64,000 nt of DNA from Brevibacterium sp. S22. GTDB lineage: Bacteria > Actinomycetota > Actinomycetes > Actinomycetales > Brevibacteriaceae. The translations under genes and the position numbers were made by a program. The notes under the pieces are model-generated. The model was not told the DNA's origin. It searched no databases and saw nothing but the letters and a program-made list of their open reading frames with translations. Below, piece after piece: positions 46,114 through 54,910 of the stretch. Numbering within the stretch: position 1 is the first letter of the stretch; each line of letters starts with the position of its first letter. The stretch spans positions 124,001-188,000 of the forward strand of contig NZ_RHFG01000003.1 of the NCBI RefSeq assembly GCF_004745485.1, given 5' to 3'.

Positions 46114-47925
46114 CTACCGGTCGAGCCGGTAGACCCGCACTCCCTCATCAGCGATGATCGGATCTCCGACGGCGATGTCGAGGAAATCTTCGTATTCGCC
46201 GTCGCCTCCGGGCAGGAGCGGAGCCTCGGGGGCCAGCACGATGAAGTCGACCCCGGAATCCCGCAGCTCGGCGACCGCCGAAGCGACCTCCGGGCTCTTC
46301 GCGTCCGGCATGGGCTCCCCGTCGAACACAGAACCGTGCAGCAGTTCGTCGAGGGCATCCTCGGGTGCGGAATAGATCACCGGCGACTCCGGGCTGGAAC
46401 CGATGAAGTAGCCGCCGGTCTCTCGATAGCGGAAACCGCTCACCGCCTGCCACACCATGGCTTCGTCGGCGTGGGGCTCTGCCCAGGCCAGGGGGCGGGG
46501 GAAGGTCTTGACGACGGATCCGGTGGGAATCGCCTCGGCGATGGATTCTTCGAAGAAGGCGGGCACGCTCACCTCGTGGGCAGTCTGCGGAGCAGGGACG
46601 ACGGTGACGGCGGCGAGGACGAGAAGCATGAGGAGGTATCGGGCGCGCCGGAGCGTCGAGTGGGCCAGCGCCCATTGGAGACCGATGCCGAGCACGGCGA
46701 ACAGCGCAATCGTGGAATGGAGGACGAGGCGCATGGGCAGGATGTTGTTGAGCACGGGAATGGTTTCGACCAGGGCGAACGGGCCGGTCTCCAGGAGAAC
46801 ACGGCCCCCGAGGAGGATCGGGGAGCCGAGCGCCAGCAGGAAGACGAGGATGCCTGTTCCCGCGGCGATGCGCAGCGGTATTGCGTGTGCAGATCGGTGT
46901 GCGAATCCGACCACGATGATGACGGCCGCCAACAGGGCCGGTGCCCCGATGTAGGCGCCGAGTTCGGCCGGGTCGATGTCCATGATCCGGGGCAGTGGGG
47001 AGACTCCGGAGCTCAGCCAGGCCGGGGCAGCGGGAAGGACCGGGTCGAGCAGATCGGTGTTCCACACTCCGTGCGGGCGAATGGCACCCTGCGGTGCGTT
47101 CGGACCGGCCATGGTCACCAGCAGCGGGATGGCACACAGCAGGGCGATGATGCCGGCGAGGGCGGAGCCGAGGCCGAGAGTCAGCCAGGAACGGGCGGCG
47201 TGGAGGCGGCGGCCGAAGACGGCGAGGCTGAGCAGGAGGCACAGGGCGGCGAGGAAGGTGCCGGCCAAGACTTCGGTGGAGACGTAGAACTGGAAGCCGA
47301 GGAGGAGTCCGAAACCGCCTCCGAGCAGCCAGAAGCGGCGGGCGCTGAGCAGGGAGCGGCCGTGGTATTGCCTGATTCGTCCGAGGTCGAGGAGGGCGAG
47401 GATCGCCCAGGCGGTCAGCGGCGGGGTGACGACGTATGCGAGGTTCGGGTGGCCGCCGAGTTGGGCGATGACATAGCTGGAGAAGCCGACTCCGGCTGCG
47501 GCGATGAATGCGGGCAGCCGGTCGAGGAAGCGGCGGAAGAGCACCGCCGTCGCCAGGCTGCCCAGCACCGGGAAGGTGAGAATGAGCAGGTTGTAGCTCA
47601 CGATGGGTCCGGCCACCCAGGTCACGGGTGCCAGCAGGACCGCGAAGCCGGCCAGAGAGGTGTTCCAGGCGCCGTTGACTCCCCCGCCGAGGGCGTTCAT
47701 CGATTCCGTGTACAGCAGGCCGCCGGTCTCCCCCGGTCCGAATCCGAGCGTTCCGGCGACCACGTGTGCGCCGTGTCCGAGCCACCAGATGAACAGGGAG
47801 GTGTCGTCGTTGGAGGCGACGACGCTGCCGCCAGGGTCGGCAGCGACGGAGCCGAAGATGGTCAGGCTGCCGATGCACAGCAGAAGTGTGTACCACAGCC
47901 AGGGGCGCAAGCGCGACCGAGTCAT
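46114..47925 (-). CDS. Large polytopic membrane protein with C-terminal extracytoplasmic domain
   Basis: A 603-residue protein with about 12 hydrophobic segments, starting with WLWYTLLLCIGSLTIFG at residues 8-25, and a soluble C-terminal region of about 140 residues. The overall look, with a long loop (SLFIWWLGHGAHVV) after the first helix and a late soluble region, resembles membrane glycosyltransferases of the GT-C/YfhO type, but I see no proven catalytic motif and do not name it. The ATG at 47923-47925 follows the rpsA terminator with no ribosome site; two further upstream in-frame codons (VYAP) are possible. coaE follows nine bases later. Confidence 0.75.
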   Translation of the reverse strand: MTRSRLRPWLWYTLLLCIGSLTIFGSVAADPGGSVVASNDDTSLFIWWLGHGAHVVAGTLGFGPGETGGLLYTESMNALGGGVNGAWNTSLAGFAVLLAPVTWVAGPIVSYNLLILTFPVLGSLATAVLFRRFLDRLPAFIAAAGVGFSSYVIAQLGGHPNLAYVVTPPLTAWAILALLDLGRIRQYHGRSLLSARRFWLLGGGFGLLLGFQFYVSTEVLAGTFLAALCLLLSLAVFGRRLHAARSWLTLGLGSALAGIIALLCAIPLLVTMAGPNAPQGAIRPHGVWNTDLLDPVLPAAPAWLSSGVSPLPRIMDIDPAELGAYIGAPALLAAVIIVVGFAHRSAHAIPLRIAAGTGILVFLLALGSPILLGGRVLLETGPFALVETIPVLNNILPMRLVLHSTIALFAVLGIGLQWALAHSTLRRARYLLMLLVLAAVTVVPAPQTAHEVSVPAFFEESIAEAIPTGSVVKTFPRPLAWAEPHADEAMVWQAVSGFRYRETGGYFIGSSPESPVIYSAPEDALDELLHGSVFDGEPMPDAKSPEVASAVAELRDSGVDFIVLAPEAPLLPGGDGEYEDFLDIAVGDPIIADEGVRVYRLDR

Positions 47926-47940
47926 GGGGGCATACACAAA

Positions 47941-47968
47941 GGGCTCCCGGCCTTTCGACCGGGAGCCC
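47941..47968 (-). terminator. Terminator after rpsA
   Basis: GGGCTCCCGG (47941-47950) pairs with CCGGGAGCCC (47959-47968) around an 8-nt loop, followed on the minus strand by TTTGT. It is 16 bp past the rpsA stop. Confidence 0.8.
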
Positions 47969-47983
47969 AAGTGGTGGCTGCTA

Positions 47984-49468
47984 TCAGCTGCCTGCAAGCT
48001 TCTCACGCAGGGCTGCGAGAGCTTCGTCGCTGGCCAGGGTGCCCTCGTCGCCTGCCTCTTCGGAGGAGAACGATCCGGTGGCGGGAGCAGCCTCGGCAGA
48101 ACCGACGGCGTCTGCCGCGGAAGCCTCGGCGTCTGCTGCGATGGCCTTGGCGACCTGCTTCTTGTGCTCTTCCCAGCGTTCCTGAGCGGCGGCGTACTGC
48201 TGCTCCCAGGTCTCGCGCTGAGCCTCGTAGCCCTCGACCCATTCGTTGGTCTCGGGGTCGAAGCCCTCGGGGTACTTGTAGTTGCCGTCCTCGTCGTACT
48301 CCTGCGGCATGCCGTAGAGAGCGGGGTCGAGGAACTCTTCGGCCTCGGGGTCGACGCCTTCGTTCGCCTGCTTCAGCGACAGCGAGATGCGGCGACGTTC
48401 GAGGTCGATGTCGATGACCTTGACGTAGATGGTCTCTTCGACCGAGACGACCTGCTCGGGCAGATCCACGTGGCGCACTGCCAGCTCGGAGATGTGGACG
48501 AGGCCTTCGATGCCGTCTTCAACGCGCACGAATGCACCGAACGGAACGAGCTTGGTGACCTTGCCCGGCACGATCTGTCCGATGACGTGCGTGCGAGCGA
48601 AGTGCTGCCAAGGATCTTCCTGGGTGGCCTTGAGCGACAGCGAAACGCGCTCACGGTCCATGTCGACGTCGAGGACCTCGACGGTGACCTCGTCACCCAC
48701 GGTGACGACCTCACCCGGGTGATCGATGTGCTTCCAGGACAGTTCGGAGACGTGGACGAGTCCGTCGACACCACCGAGGTCGACGAACGCACCGAAGTTG
48801 ACGATGGAGGACACGACACCAGGACGGACCTGGCCCTTCTGCAGGGTCTGCAGGAAGTCGTGACGCACGGCCGACTGGGTCTGCTCGAGCCAGGCACGGC
48901 GCGACAGGACCACGTTGTTGCGGTTCTTGTCGAGCTCGATGATCTTGGCTTCGACCTGCTGGCCGATGTAGGGGGCGAGGTCGCGGACGCGGCGCATCTC
49001 GACCAGGGATGCGGGCAGGAAGCCGCGCAGTCCGATGTCGACGATCAGACCGCCCTTGACGACCTCGATGACGGTGCCGGTGACAACGCCGTCGTCTTCC
49101 TTGATCTTCTCGATGTCGCCCCAGGCGCGCTCGTACTGAGCACGCTTCTTCGAGAGCATGAGACGGCCCTCTTTGTCTTCCTTCTGAAGAACGAGGGCTT
49201 CGATCTCGTCCCCGACCTCGACGACTTCGCCGGGATCGACATCGTGCTTGATGGAAAGCTCACGTGCGAGGATGACGCCTTCCGTCTTGTATCCGATGTC
49301 GACGAGGACTTCGTCACGGTCGACCTTGACGACTTCGCCCTCAACGATGTCGCCATCGTTGAAGTACTTGATGGTCTCATCGACGGCGGCGAGGAAATCC
49401 TCAGCGGTTCCGATGTCGTTGACAGCGACCTGCTTCGGCTGCACCGATTCCGGCGTGGTGGTGGTCAT
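47984..49468 (-). CDS. rpsA: 30S ribosomal protein S1
   Basis: A 494-residue S1 with four S1 OB-fold repeats, beginning near residues 35 ([28 protein letters not shown]), 120, 205 ([34 protein letters not shown]) and 290 ([34 protein letters not shown]). It binds mRNA and helps start translation. After the repeats comes an acidic, Glu/Ala/Tyr-rich C-terminal tail of about 110 residues, as in other actinobacteria. The start is the ATG at 49468; a longer open frame upstream reads an atypical sequence. GGAG is 11 bases upstream. A good promoter is about 105 bp upstream. Confidence 0.94.
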   Translation of the reverse strand: MTTTTPESVQPKQVAVNDIGTAEDFLAAVDETIKYFNDGDIVEGEVVKVDRDEVLVDIGYKTEGVILARELSIKHDVDPGEVVEVGDEIEALVLQKEDKEGRLMLSKKRAQYERAWGDIEKIKEDDGVVTGTVIEVVKGGLIVDIGLRGFLPASLVEMRRVRDLAPYIGQQVEAKIIELDKNRNNVVLSRRAWLEQTQSAVRHDFLQTLQKGQVRPGVVSSIVNFGAFVDLGGVDGLVHVSELSWKHIDHPGEVVTVGDEVTVEVLDVDMDRERVSLSLKATQEDPWQHFARTHVIGQIVPGKVTKLVPFGAFVRVEDGIEGLVHISELAVRHVDLPEQVVSVEETIYVKVIDIDLERRRISLSLKQANEGVDPEAEEFLDPALYGMPQEYDEDGNYKYPEGFDPETNEWVEGYEAQRETWEQQYAAAQERWEEHKKQVAKAIAADAEASAADAVGSAEAAPATGSFSSEEAGDEGTLASDEALAALREKLAGS

Positions 49469-49572
49469 ATAGGTAGGGACTCCGATGGAATATTGGTCCA
49501 GATCCGGTACCCTGGCGGCAGGTCGTGAAAGTTGCCGCAAGAACCGAATCCGGTCTCGATTGCGAATTTGGA

Positions 49573-49602
49573 CTTGTATGCACAGGCGCATACGGTTGTC
49601 AA
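49573..49602 (-). promoter_or_regulatory. Promoter of rpsA
   Basis: On the minus strand TTGACA (49597-49602), an 18-bp spacer and TACAAG (49573-49578). The leader of roughly 100 nt contains GCGGCA/TGCCGC arms and could carry autoregulation. Confidence 0.6.
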
Positions 49603-49674
49603 TGCTAGCACCTTCTTGGGCGTGAATGCACGCCGAAGAGTCGAATCATCACCACCTGGGGCCACGGAGGAACC

Positions 49675-50514
49675 ATGAGCGAAGGAACTGACGGAGCCGA
49701 GGTCATCAGCGGTGGCTATCTCCCGATCGACGAAGAGGCGTCTGTCCGGGCCAATCGCAGCTATTGGGACAACTCGGCCGAAGAGTATCTGGCCGAGCAC
49801 GGCACGTTCCTCGGCGCTTCGGATTTCATCTGGTGTCCGGAAGGAATTCACGAATCCGACGTGCGCCTCCTCGGCGATGTTGCGAGGAAACAGGTGCTCG
49901 AGGTCGGCTGCGGCGCCGGTCAGTGCTCCCGGTGGCTGGCCGAACAGGGGGCGATCACCACTGGTGTCGATGTCTCCGCCGGAATGCTCGAGCAGGCTTC
50001 GCGTCTGCAGCGCGAACATCCCCTGAGCACCGAGGCGACTCCCCCGACGTTCCTCCTCGCCGATGCCCGACAGCTGCCGTTCGCATCGAACAGCTTCGAT
50101 CGCGCGTTCTCCTCCTACGGTGCACTTCCCTTCGTCAAGGACGCCGAGGTGGTCTTCGCCGAGGTGGCTCGAGTGCTGCGCAGCGGCGGACAGTGGATCT
50201 TCTCGACGACTCACCCGATGCGGTGGATGTTCCCCGATGTTCCGGGCGAAGCCGGTCTGACCGTCGAGTATTCGTATTTCGATCGCACTCCGTACGTCGA
50301 GCTGTCCTCGGACGGTCAGCCCGTCTACGCCGAGCACCACCGGACGATGAGCGACTGGGTGCGCCTGCTCGTCGAGGCGGGCTTCACGATCGATTCGGTG
50401 ACCGAACCCGAATGGCCCGCAGAGAATCAGACCGCCTGGGGCGGCTGGTCGCCGCTGCGCGGAGCGCTCATGCCCGGAACCGTGATCTTCTCCACCACCC
50501 TGAACAAAGACTGA
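49675..50514 (+). CDS. Class I SAM-dependent methyltransferase
   Basis: A 279-residue protein with a Rossmann methyltransferase core: motif I VLEVGCGAGQCSRWLAEQGA near residue 75, motif post I GVDVSAGMLEQA near 100, and LADARQLPFASNSFDRAFSSYGALPF near 130. The following segment contains FVKDAEVVFAEVARVLRSGGQWIFSTTHPMRW and a late ENQTAWGGWSPLRGALMPGTVIF. The substrate is unknown. GGAGG seven bases before the ATG fixes the start. It diverges from rpsA and ends before a long hairpin. Confidence 0.88.
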   Translation: MSEGTDGAEVISGGYLPIDEEASVRANRSYWDNSAEEYLAEHGTFLGASDFIWCPEGIHESDVRLLGDVARKQVLEVGCGAGQCSRWLAEQGAITTGVDVSAGMLEQASRLQREHPLSTEATPPTFLLADARQLPFASNSFDRAFSSYGALPFVKDAEVVFAEVARVLRSGGQWIFSTTHPMRWMFPDVPGEAGLTVEYSYFDRTPYVELSSDGQPVYAEHHRTMSDWVRLLVEAGFTIDSVTEPEWPAENQTAWGGWSPLRGALMPGTVIFSTTLNKD

Positions 50515-50555
50515 CTCGACGAAACGCGAAACCAGCTCAGGCAGCACGAAGCAGG

Positions 50556-50623
50556 CTCAGGTCACGCGAAAGTCGTAAAAGTCGTCGCCGGAGACGTCTT
50601 TTTCGAGTTTCGCGTGACCTGAG
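50556..50623. terminator. Convergent-gene hairpin between the methyltransferase and polA
   Basis: CTCAGGTCACGCGAAA (50556-50571) and TTTCGCGTGACCTGAG (50608-50623) pair perfectly over 16 bp. The 36-nt loop can itself fold through AAAAGTCGTC and GACGTCTTTT with one mismatch, giving a long two-part stem. Confidence 0.7.
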
Positions 50624-50647
50624 GGATCAAGTGGCGAGCTGCATCGC

Positions 50648-53311
50648 TCAGTGGGCAGCGGCGTGCCAGGAGCGGCCGGTGCCGACGTTGACGTCCAGGG
50701 GCACATCGAGTTCGAACGCCGAACCCATCTCCTCGGTGACGATCGCCTTCACCTCGTCGATCTCGTCGGAGCGTGCGTCGACGATGATCTCGTCATGGAC
50801 CTGCAGCAGCATCGGCGACTGCAGATCCTCCAGCCGCCCGGCGACCTTGAGCATGGCGATCTTCATGATGTCGGCGGCCGAACCCTGGATCGGGGCATTG
50901 AGAGCGGCACGCTCGGCCATGTCCCGCAGCTGTCTGCGGTCGCTGTGCAGCGCCGGCAGGTAGCGCCTGCGCCCCATGATGGTCTCAGTGAACCCCTTGG
51001 CGCGGGCCTGCTCGACGATATCGTCGAGGTAGTCCTTGACGGCCCCGAAGCGCTCGAAGTATTGGTCCATCAGCCCCTTGGCTTCGTCGACGCCGATCGC
51101 CAGCTGCCGGGACAGGCCGTAGGCGGAGAGGCCGTAGACCAGCCCATAGGACATGGCTTTGACCTTCGACCGCATCTCGGAGTCCACGTCATCGATGCCG
51201 ACGCCGAAGACCTTCGAGCCGACATAGGAATGGAGGTCCTCGCCGTCCTTGAACGCCTGGATGAGTGCGGCGTCCCCGGACAGGTGGGCCATGATCCGCA
51301 TTTCGATCTGCGAATAGTCGGCGGTGAGCAGAGTCCCGTCAGCCACCTCGGGGTCGGCGATGAAGATATCGCGGATGCGCCGTCCCGATTCGGTGCGCAC
51401 CGGGATGTTCTGCAGGTTCGGGTCGAGTGAGGACAGTCGTCCGGTCGCGGCGACGGTCTGCTGATAGGTGGTGTGGATGCGTCCGTCATCAGCGACGGTC
51501 TTCAGCAGACCGACGACGGTCTGTTTGAGCTTCGTCGAATCCCGGTAGGCCAACAGATGCTGAAGGAAGGGGTGTTCGGTCTTGACGAACAGTTCGGCCA
51601 AGGCTTCGGCATCGGTCGTGTAACCGGTCTTCGTGCGCTTGGTCTTGGGCATATCGAGTTCGTCGAAGAGCACGGTCTGCAGCTGCTTGGGCGAACCGAG
51701 GTTCACCTCGTGGCCGATCGCGTCATAGGCCTCCCCCGCGCTGGCTTCGGCCTGCTTCGTGAATTCGTCGATGAGGTTCGACAGACCGGCTTCGTCGACG
51801 GCGATACCGGTCGTTTCCATGCGCGCGAGCACGGGCACCAGCGGCAGTTCGATATCGCGATACACCTGAGTCATGTTCGCGTCGTCGATGGCCTTCGACA
51901 GCACTTCGTGGACTTCGAGCAGTGCGGCGGCACGCTGACCGTGCGTCGTCGCTGCGGCGTCCGAATCGAGGTCGAGGGCGAGCTGCCCGGAATCGGATTC
52001 GGGTTCGCTGAGATCGATCCCGGCACGGTCGGCGGCGATCTGCCCGAGTTCGTAGGAGCGGGCATCGGGGACGAGGAGGTAGGCGGCGAGAGCCGTGTCC
52101 CCTGCAATTTCGGTCACCGACAGTCCCATCGATGCCCAGGCCTTGATCTGCAGCTTCGAACTGTGGAGGATCAGCGAATGCCCGCCCAGTGCGGAACCGA
52201 GCGTGCTGACGCTCTTCTGCCCTGCCTCGGCGAGGTCGACGATCCATGCCTGCCCGGGTTCGGTGGAGACGGCGAGGGTCCGGGCCTGACCGTGGCCGAG
52301 TTCGAAGGAAGCGTCGGAATCGAGTGCCAGCACATCGTGGTCGGTGATCTTGGTCAGCAGAGTCTCGATGTCGATGGTCTCGATGCTCGTCTCCCGAGCC
52401 GGAGTCGGTTCGGACTCAGCACCGGCCTCGGGGAAGATCGCGGCCAGACGTCTGCCGAGAGCTTGGAACTCGAGCTGGTCGAACAGACTCGACAGCTCGG
52501 TCGGATCGCCTTCGCCCCAGGCCAGGTCATCGAACTGCAGGTCCAGATCGACGTCGTCGAGGAGGCGGTTGAGTCGATAGTTCCGCTCCACCTCGGCGAT
52601 ATGGTCGCGCAGCTTCTCACCGACCTTGCCGCCGATCTTGTCGGCGTTCTCGAGCACACCGGGCAGGTCGCCGTGAGCGGTGAGCCACTTCGCGGCGGTC
52701 TTGTCCCCGACACCGGGCACACCGGGCAGGTTGTCGGCCTTCTCACCGACGAGCGCGGCCAGTCCGCGGTAGTTGCTCGGGCTGACTCCGTACTTCTCCT
52801 CAATAGCCGCCGGCGTCATCCGGTTGAGGTCGCTCACTCCGCGTTTGGGGTAGAGGATCGTCACGGCATCGTTGGCCAGCTGGAAGGAGTCCTTGTCACC
52901 GCTCATGACTTCGACGGCGGCTCCCGCCTCGGTGCCCATCTTCGCCATGGTTGCCAGGGCGTCATCGGCTTCGAAGCCCTCCTTCGTCACAACCCGGATG
53001 CCCATCGCGGTGACAATGTCCTTGATGAGGTCGATCTGCGGGTGGAACTCCGGCGGGGTCTTCGCCCGGCCCGCCTTGTATTCGGCGTACTCCTCGAGGC
53101 GGAAGGTCTGTCGTCCGAGGTCGAAGGCCACAGCCACATGGCTCGGCGTTTCGTCGCGGAGGACGTTGATGAGCATGGAGATGAAGCCGTAGATGGCGTT
53201 CGTCGTCTGGCCGGTGCTGGTGGCGAAGTTCTCGACCGGCAGGGCGTGGAAAGCCCGATAGGCCAGGGAGTGTCCGTCGATGAGCAGGAGGGATTCGTTT
53301 GAGTGACTCAC
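50648..53311 (-). CDS. polA: DNA polymerase I
   Basis: An 887-residue DNA polymerase I. The N-terminal 5'-3' nuclease begins LLLIDGHSLAYRAFHALP and includes MSGDKDSFQLAND and VPGVPGVGDKTAAKWL. The polymerase domain has TADYSQIEMRIMAHLS (motif A), RSKVKAMSYGLVYGLSAYGLS (motif B) and LQVHDEIIVDA (motif C). The middle 3'-5' exonuclease domain is degenerate: the DxE of motif I reads LDSDAS and HNLKYD reads HSSKLQ, so proofreading should be absent. The GTG start (VSHSNES) has no ribosome site, but a TAGGCT box ends seven bases before it. Confidence 0.95.
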   Translation of the reverse strand: MSHSNESLLLIDGHSLAYRAFHALPVENFATSTGQTTNAIYGFISMLINVLRDETPSHVAVAFDLGRQTFRLEEYAEYKAGRAKTPPEFHPQIDLIKDIVTAMGIRVVTKEGFEADDALATMAKMGTEAGAAVEVMSGDKDSFQLANDAVTILYPKRGVSDLNRMTPAAIEEKYGVSPSNYRGLAALVGEKADNLPGVPGVGDKTAAKWLTAHGDLPGVLENADKIGGKVGEKLRDHIAEVERNYRLNRLLDDVDLDLQFDDLAWGEGDPTELSSLFDQLEFQALGRRLAAIFPEAGAESEPTPARETSIETIDIETLLTKITDHDVLALDSDASFELGHGQARTLAVSTEPGQAWIVDLAEAGQKSVSTLGSALGGHSLILHSSKLQIKAWASMGLSVTEIAGDTALAAYLLVPDARSYELGQIAADRAGIDLSEPESDSGQLALDLDSDAAATTHGQRAAALLEVHEVLSKAIDDANMTQVYRDIELPLVPVLARMETTGIAVDEAGLSNLIDEFTKQAEASAGEAYDAIGHEVNLGSPKQLQTVLFDELDMPKTKRTKTGYTTDAEALAELFVKTEHPFLQHLLAYRDSTKLKQTVVGLLKTVADDGRIHTTYQQTVAATGRLSSLDPNLQNIPVRTESGRRIRDIFIADPEVADGTLLTADYSQIEMRIMAHLSGDAALIQAFKDGEDLHSYVGSKVFGVGIDDVDSEMRSKVKAMSYGLVYGLSAYGLSRQLAIGVDEAKGLMDQYFERFGAVKDYLDDIVEQARAKGFTETIMGRRRYLPALHSDRRQLRDMAERAALNAPIQGSAADIMKIAMLKVAGRLEDLQSPMLLQVHDEIIVDARSDEIDEVKAIVTEEMGSAFELDVPLDVNVGTGRSWHAAAH

Positions 53312-53318
53312 ATGGCAT

Positions 53319-53324
53319 AGCCTA
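53319..53324 (-). promoter_or_regulatory. -10 box of a probable leaderless polA promoter
   Basis: TAGGCT on the minus strand ends seven bases before the GTG start of polA, which lacks a Shine-Dalgarno. Confidence 0.45.
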
Positions 53325-53353
53325 TCGTTCGAAGCTGACTTGAAGGAGAATCG

Positions 53354-53815
53354 ATGCTGCGTCCCGACGTGTCCCTGACCGCTCACACCACACCTGAGGA
53401 GATCGACACGCTGCTTGCGCAGCTGCGTTCACCGGGCTCCGGGGGTGAGCTGGCGGAGAGGATGGGAATCGAGTTCGTCGCACTCGCCCACGACCATGTC
53501 GTCGCCACCGCTCCGGTCGTCGGCAATCGGCAGCCGATGGGTCTCTTCCACGGAGGCGGGCACGTCGTTCTCGCCGAGTCGCTGGCATCGATGCATTCCT
53601 ACCTGCTCTCCGGCGGCAGGAACGTCGTCGGCGTCGATCTCAATGCCACTCACCTGCGTGCGGCCAAGGAGGGCATCGTCACCGGGACCGCCTCGGTGCT
53701 TCATCAGGGACGCACGATCGTCAGCCATGAGGTGAAGATGACCGACGAGGCGGGGCGGCTGCTCTCGATCGTGCGGATCACGAATATGATCCTGCGGACC
53801 GAGCCGAAAGGCTGA
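53354..53815 (+). CDS. PaaI-type hotdog-fold thioesterase
   Basis: A 153-residue hotdog thioesterase. The GNRQPMGLFHGGGHVVLAESLAS segment carries the HGG motif and the catalytic acid of the PaaI/YbgC-like subfamily, followed by GVDLNATHLRAAKEGIVTGTA. It should hydrolyse an acyl- or aryl-CoA ester; substrate unknown. The ATG at 53354 has AAGGAG seven bases upstream and diverges from polA. The last nine codons, with the stop, are duplicated in tandem downstream. A similar gene often lies next to polA in actinobacteria. Confidence 0.88.
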   Translation: MLRPDVSLTAHTTPEEIDTLLAQLRSPGSGGELAERMGIEFVALAHDHVVATAPVVGNRQPMGLFHGGGHVVLAESLASMHSYLLSGGRNVVGVDLNATHLRAAKEGIVTGTASVLHQGRTIVSHEVKMTDEAGRLLSIVRITNMILRTEPKG

Positions 53816-53845
53816 GGACTGCGGACCGAGCCGAAGGGCTGAGGG
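53792..53845. repeat. 27-bp tandem duplication over the thioesterase stop codon
   Basis: Unit 53792-53818 (CTGCGGACCGAGCCGAAAGG...) is followed directly by 53819-53845 with two differences. The first copy encodes LRTEPKG and the stop; the second is untranslated. Confidence 0.9.
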
Positions 53846-53901
53846 CCGCCTCACCGAGCGTGCCCGCGCCTCGGCGGCGAAATCACCTCGGCGATGAATA
53901 C

Positions 53902-53940
53902 AGAGGGCCGACGAATCCGAGGCGGATTCGTCGGCCCTCT
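53902..53940. terminator. 18-bp hairpin terminator between thioesterase and ANTAR regulator
   Basis: AGAGGGCCGACGAATCCG (53902-53919) and its exact complement (53923-53940) enclose AGG, between two convergent genes. Confidence 0.85.
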
Positions 53941-53981
53941 TCTCAGGTTTCGGGTCCGGACCTGCCTGGTCCGGGAGGTCG

Positions 53982-54602
53982 TTACTTCTTCGTGCCGATC
54001 TGCTTGAGGACGGTTTCAGCGACCTCACGCATCGTCAGACGACGATCCATCGAGGTCTTCTGGATCCAGCGGAAGGCTTCGGGCTCACTCAGTCCCATGG
54101 AGGTCTGCAGCAGGCTCTTCGCGCGCTCCACGAGCTTGCGGGTCTCGAAGCGTTCGGTGAGATCGGAGATCTCGGACTCGAGTGAGCTGATCTCGGCGTG
54201 ACGGGAGAGCGCGATCTCCAGGGCCGGGATGAGATCGGCCGAGGTGAACGGTTTGACCACATAGGCCATGGCACCGGCGTCCCGGGCGCGCTCGACGAGC
54301 TCCTTCTGCGAGAAGGCGGTGAGGAGGACGACCGGGGCGATGCGGGCGCGGGCGATGCGCTCGGCCGCGGAGATTCCGTCGAGGATGGGCATCTTGATGT
54401 CCATGACGACGAGGTCCGGGCGCAGCTCCTCAGCCAGGCGGATGGCGGATTCGCCGTCCGCAGCCTCACCGACGACGTCGTAGCCGACTTCGCGGAGCAT
54501 TTCTACGATATCGAGACGAATCACGGCCTCGTCTTCGGCCACGACTACGCGGCGGACCGGCACGGACTCATCTGAAGTTGATTCTTCGCTGTTTGAAAGC
54601 AC
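53982..54602 (-). CDS. Response regulator with ANTAR RNA-binding domain
   Basis: A 206-residue protein like mycobacterial PdtaR. Residues 15-135 are a receiver domain with acidic pocket ED (VVVAEDEAV), the phosphoacceptor aspartate in LVVMDIKMP near 68, T/S in LLTAFSQ and lysine in VVKPFTS near 118. Residues 140-200 are the ANTAR domain (RKLVERAKSLLQTSMGLSEPEAFRWIQKTSMDRRLTMREVAETVL), which binds paired stem-loops in RNA to prevent termination. The cognate kinase is not adjacent. The GTG start has TAGACT ending six bases upstream, suggesting a leaderless mRNA. Confidence 0.93.
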   Translation of the reverse strand: MLSNSEESTSDESVPVRRVVVAEDEAVIRLDIVEMLREVGYDVVGEAADGESAIRLAEELRPDLVVMDIKMPILDGISAAERIARARIAPVVLLTAFSQKELVERARDAGAMAYVVKPFTSADLIPALEIALSRHAEISSLESEISDLTERFETRKLVERAKSLLQTSMGLSEPEAFRWIQKTSMDRRLTMREVAETVLKQIGTKK

Positions 54603-54608
54603 GGCACC

Positions 54609-54614
54609 AGTCTA
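54609..54614 (-). promoter_or_regulatory. -10 box of the ANTAR regulator
   Basis: TAGACT on the minus strand ends six bases before the GTG at 54602. Confidence 0.45.
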
Positions 54615-54693
54615 GACCAGGCGCTCAGCGTCGTGGCCAGCGGACCCGGAAGTTTCTTCTGTGAGGGTGCCCACCACCGGTGACGACGGCCAC

Positions 54694-54797
54694 CGACGGA
54701 CTCGATCGACAAGCTTGGTCGACGTGGTCGGTCATCAGGTTCGGTCGACGGACTCGATCGACGAGGTCGGTCGACAGGTTCGGTCGACGAGGTCGGT
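54694..54797. repeat. Tandem array: four 26-bp units, each two 13-bp half-units
   Basis: Units start at 54694, 54720, 54746 and 54772. Half-units such as CGACGGACTCGAT, CGACGTGGTCGGT, CGACAGGTTCGGT and CGACGAGGTCGGT share the form CGAC-n(3-5)-TCGGT. The units at 54694 and 54746 share CGACGGACTCGATCGAC. Confidence 0.85.
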
Positions 54798-54860
54798 CGA
54801 ACCTCCGGCCTCGGACGATCGCTGCCCGTTGTCGATTGTGCAATCCGTTCGCGCGCACAG

Positions 54861-54866
54861 TAGAAT
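54861..54866 (+). promoter_or_regulatory. -10 box of tRNA-Leu
   Basis: TAGAAT 45 bp upstream of the tRNA, with TTGTGC at 54836-54841 (19-bp spacer) as a possible -35. Confidence 0.45.
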
Positions 54867-54910
54867 CGTCCCCGTCGCGCAGACGCTCCTCAGTCGACGT
54901 CACGTGACGA

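Larger units (their letters stand above)
54603..54910. other. 308-bp intergenic region with repeat array and tRNA promoter
   Basis: No gene. Holds the -10 box of the ANTAR gene, the 13/26-bp repeat array (54694-54797) and the promoter of tRNA-Leu. Confidence 0.7.

Noticed and set aside
46336-49528. Plus-strand open frames of 693 and 641 codons
   Set aside because: They oppose the large membrane protein and rpsA; composition mirrors those genes (Gln/Asp/Gly-rich) and no motif is present.
53315-53340. TTCGAACGAT upstream of polA as an SOS (LexA) box
   Set aside because: Only one half of the TCGAAC-N4-GTTCGA form is present.
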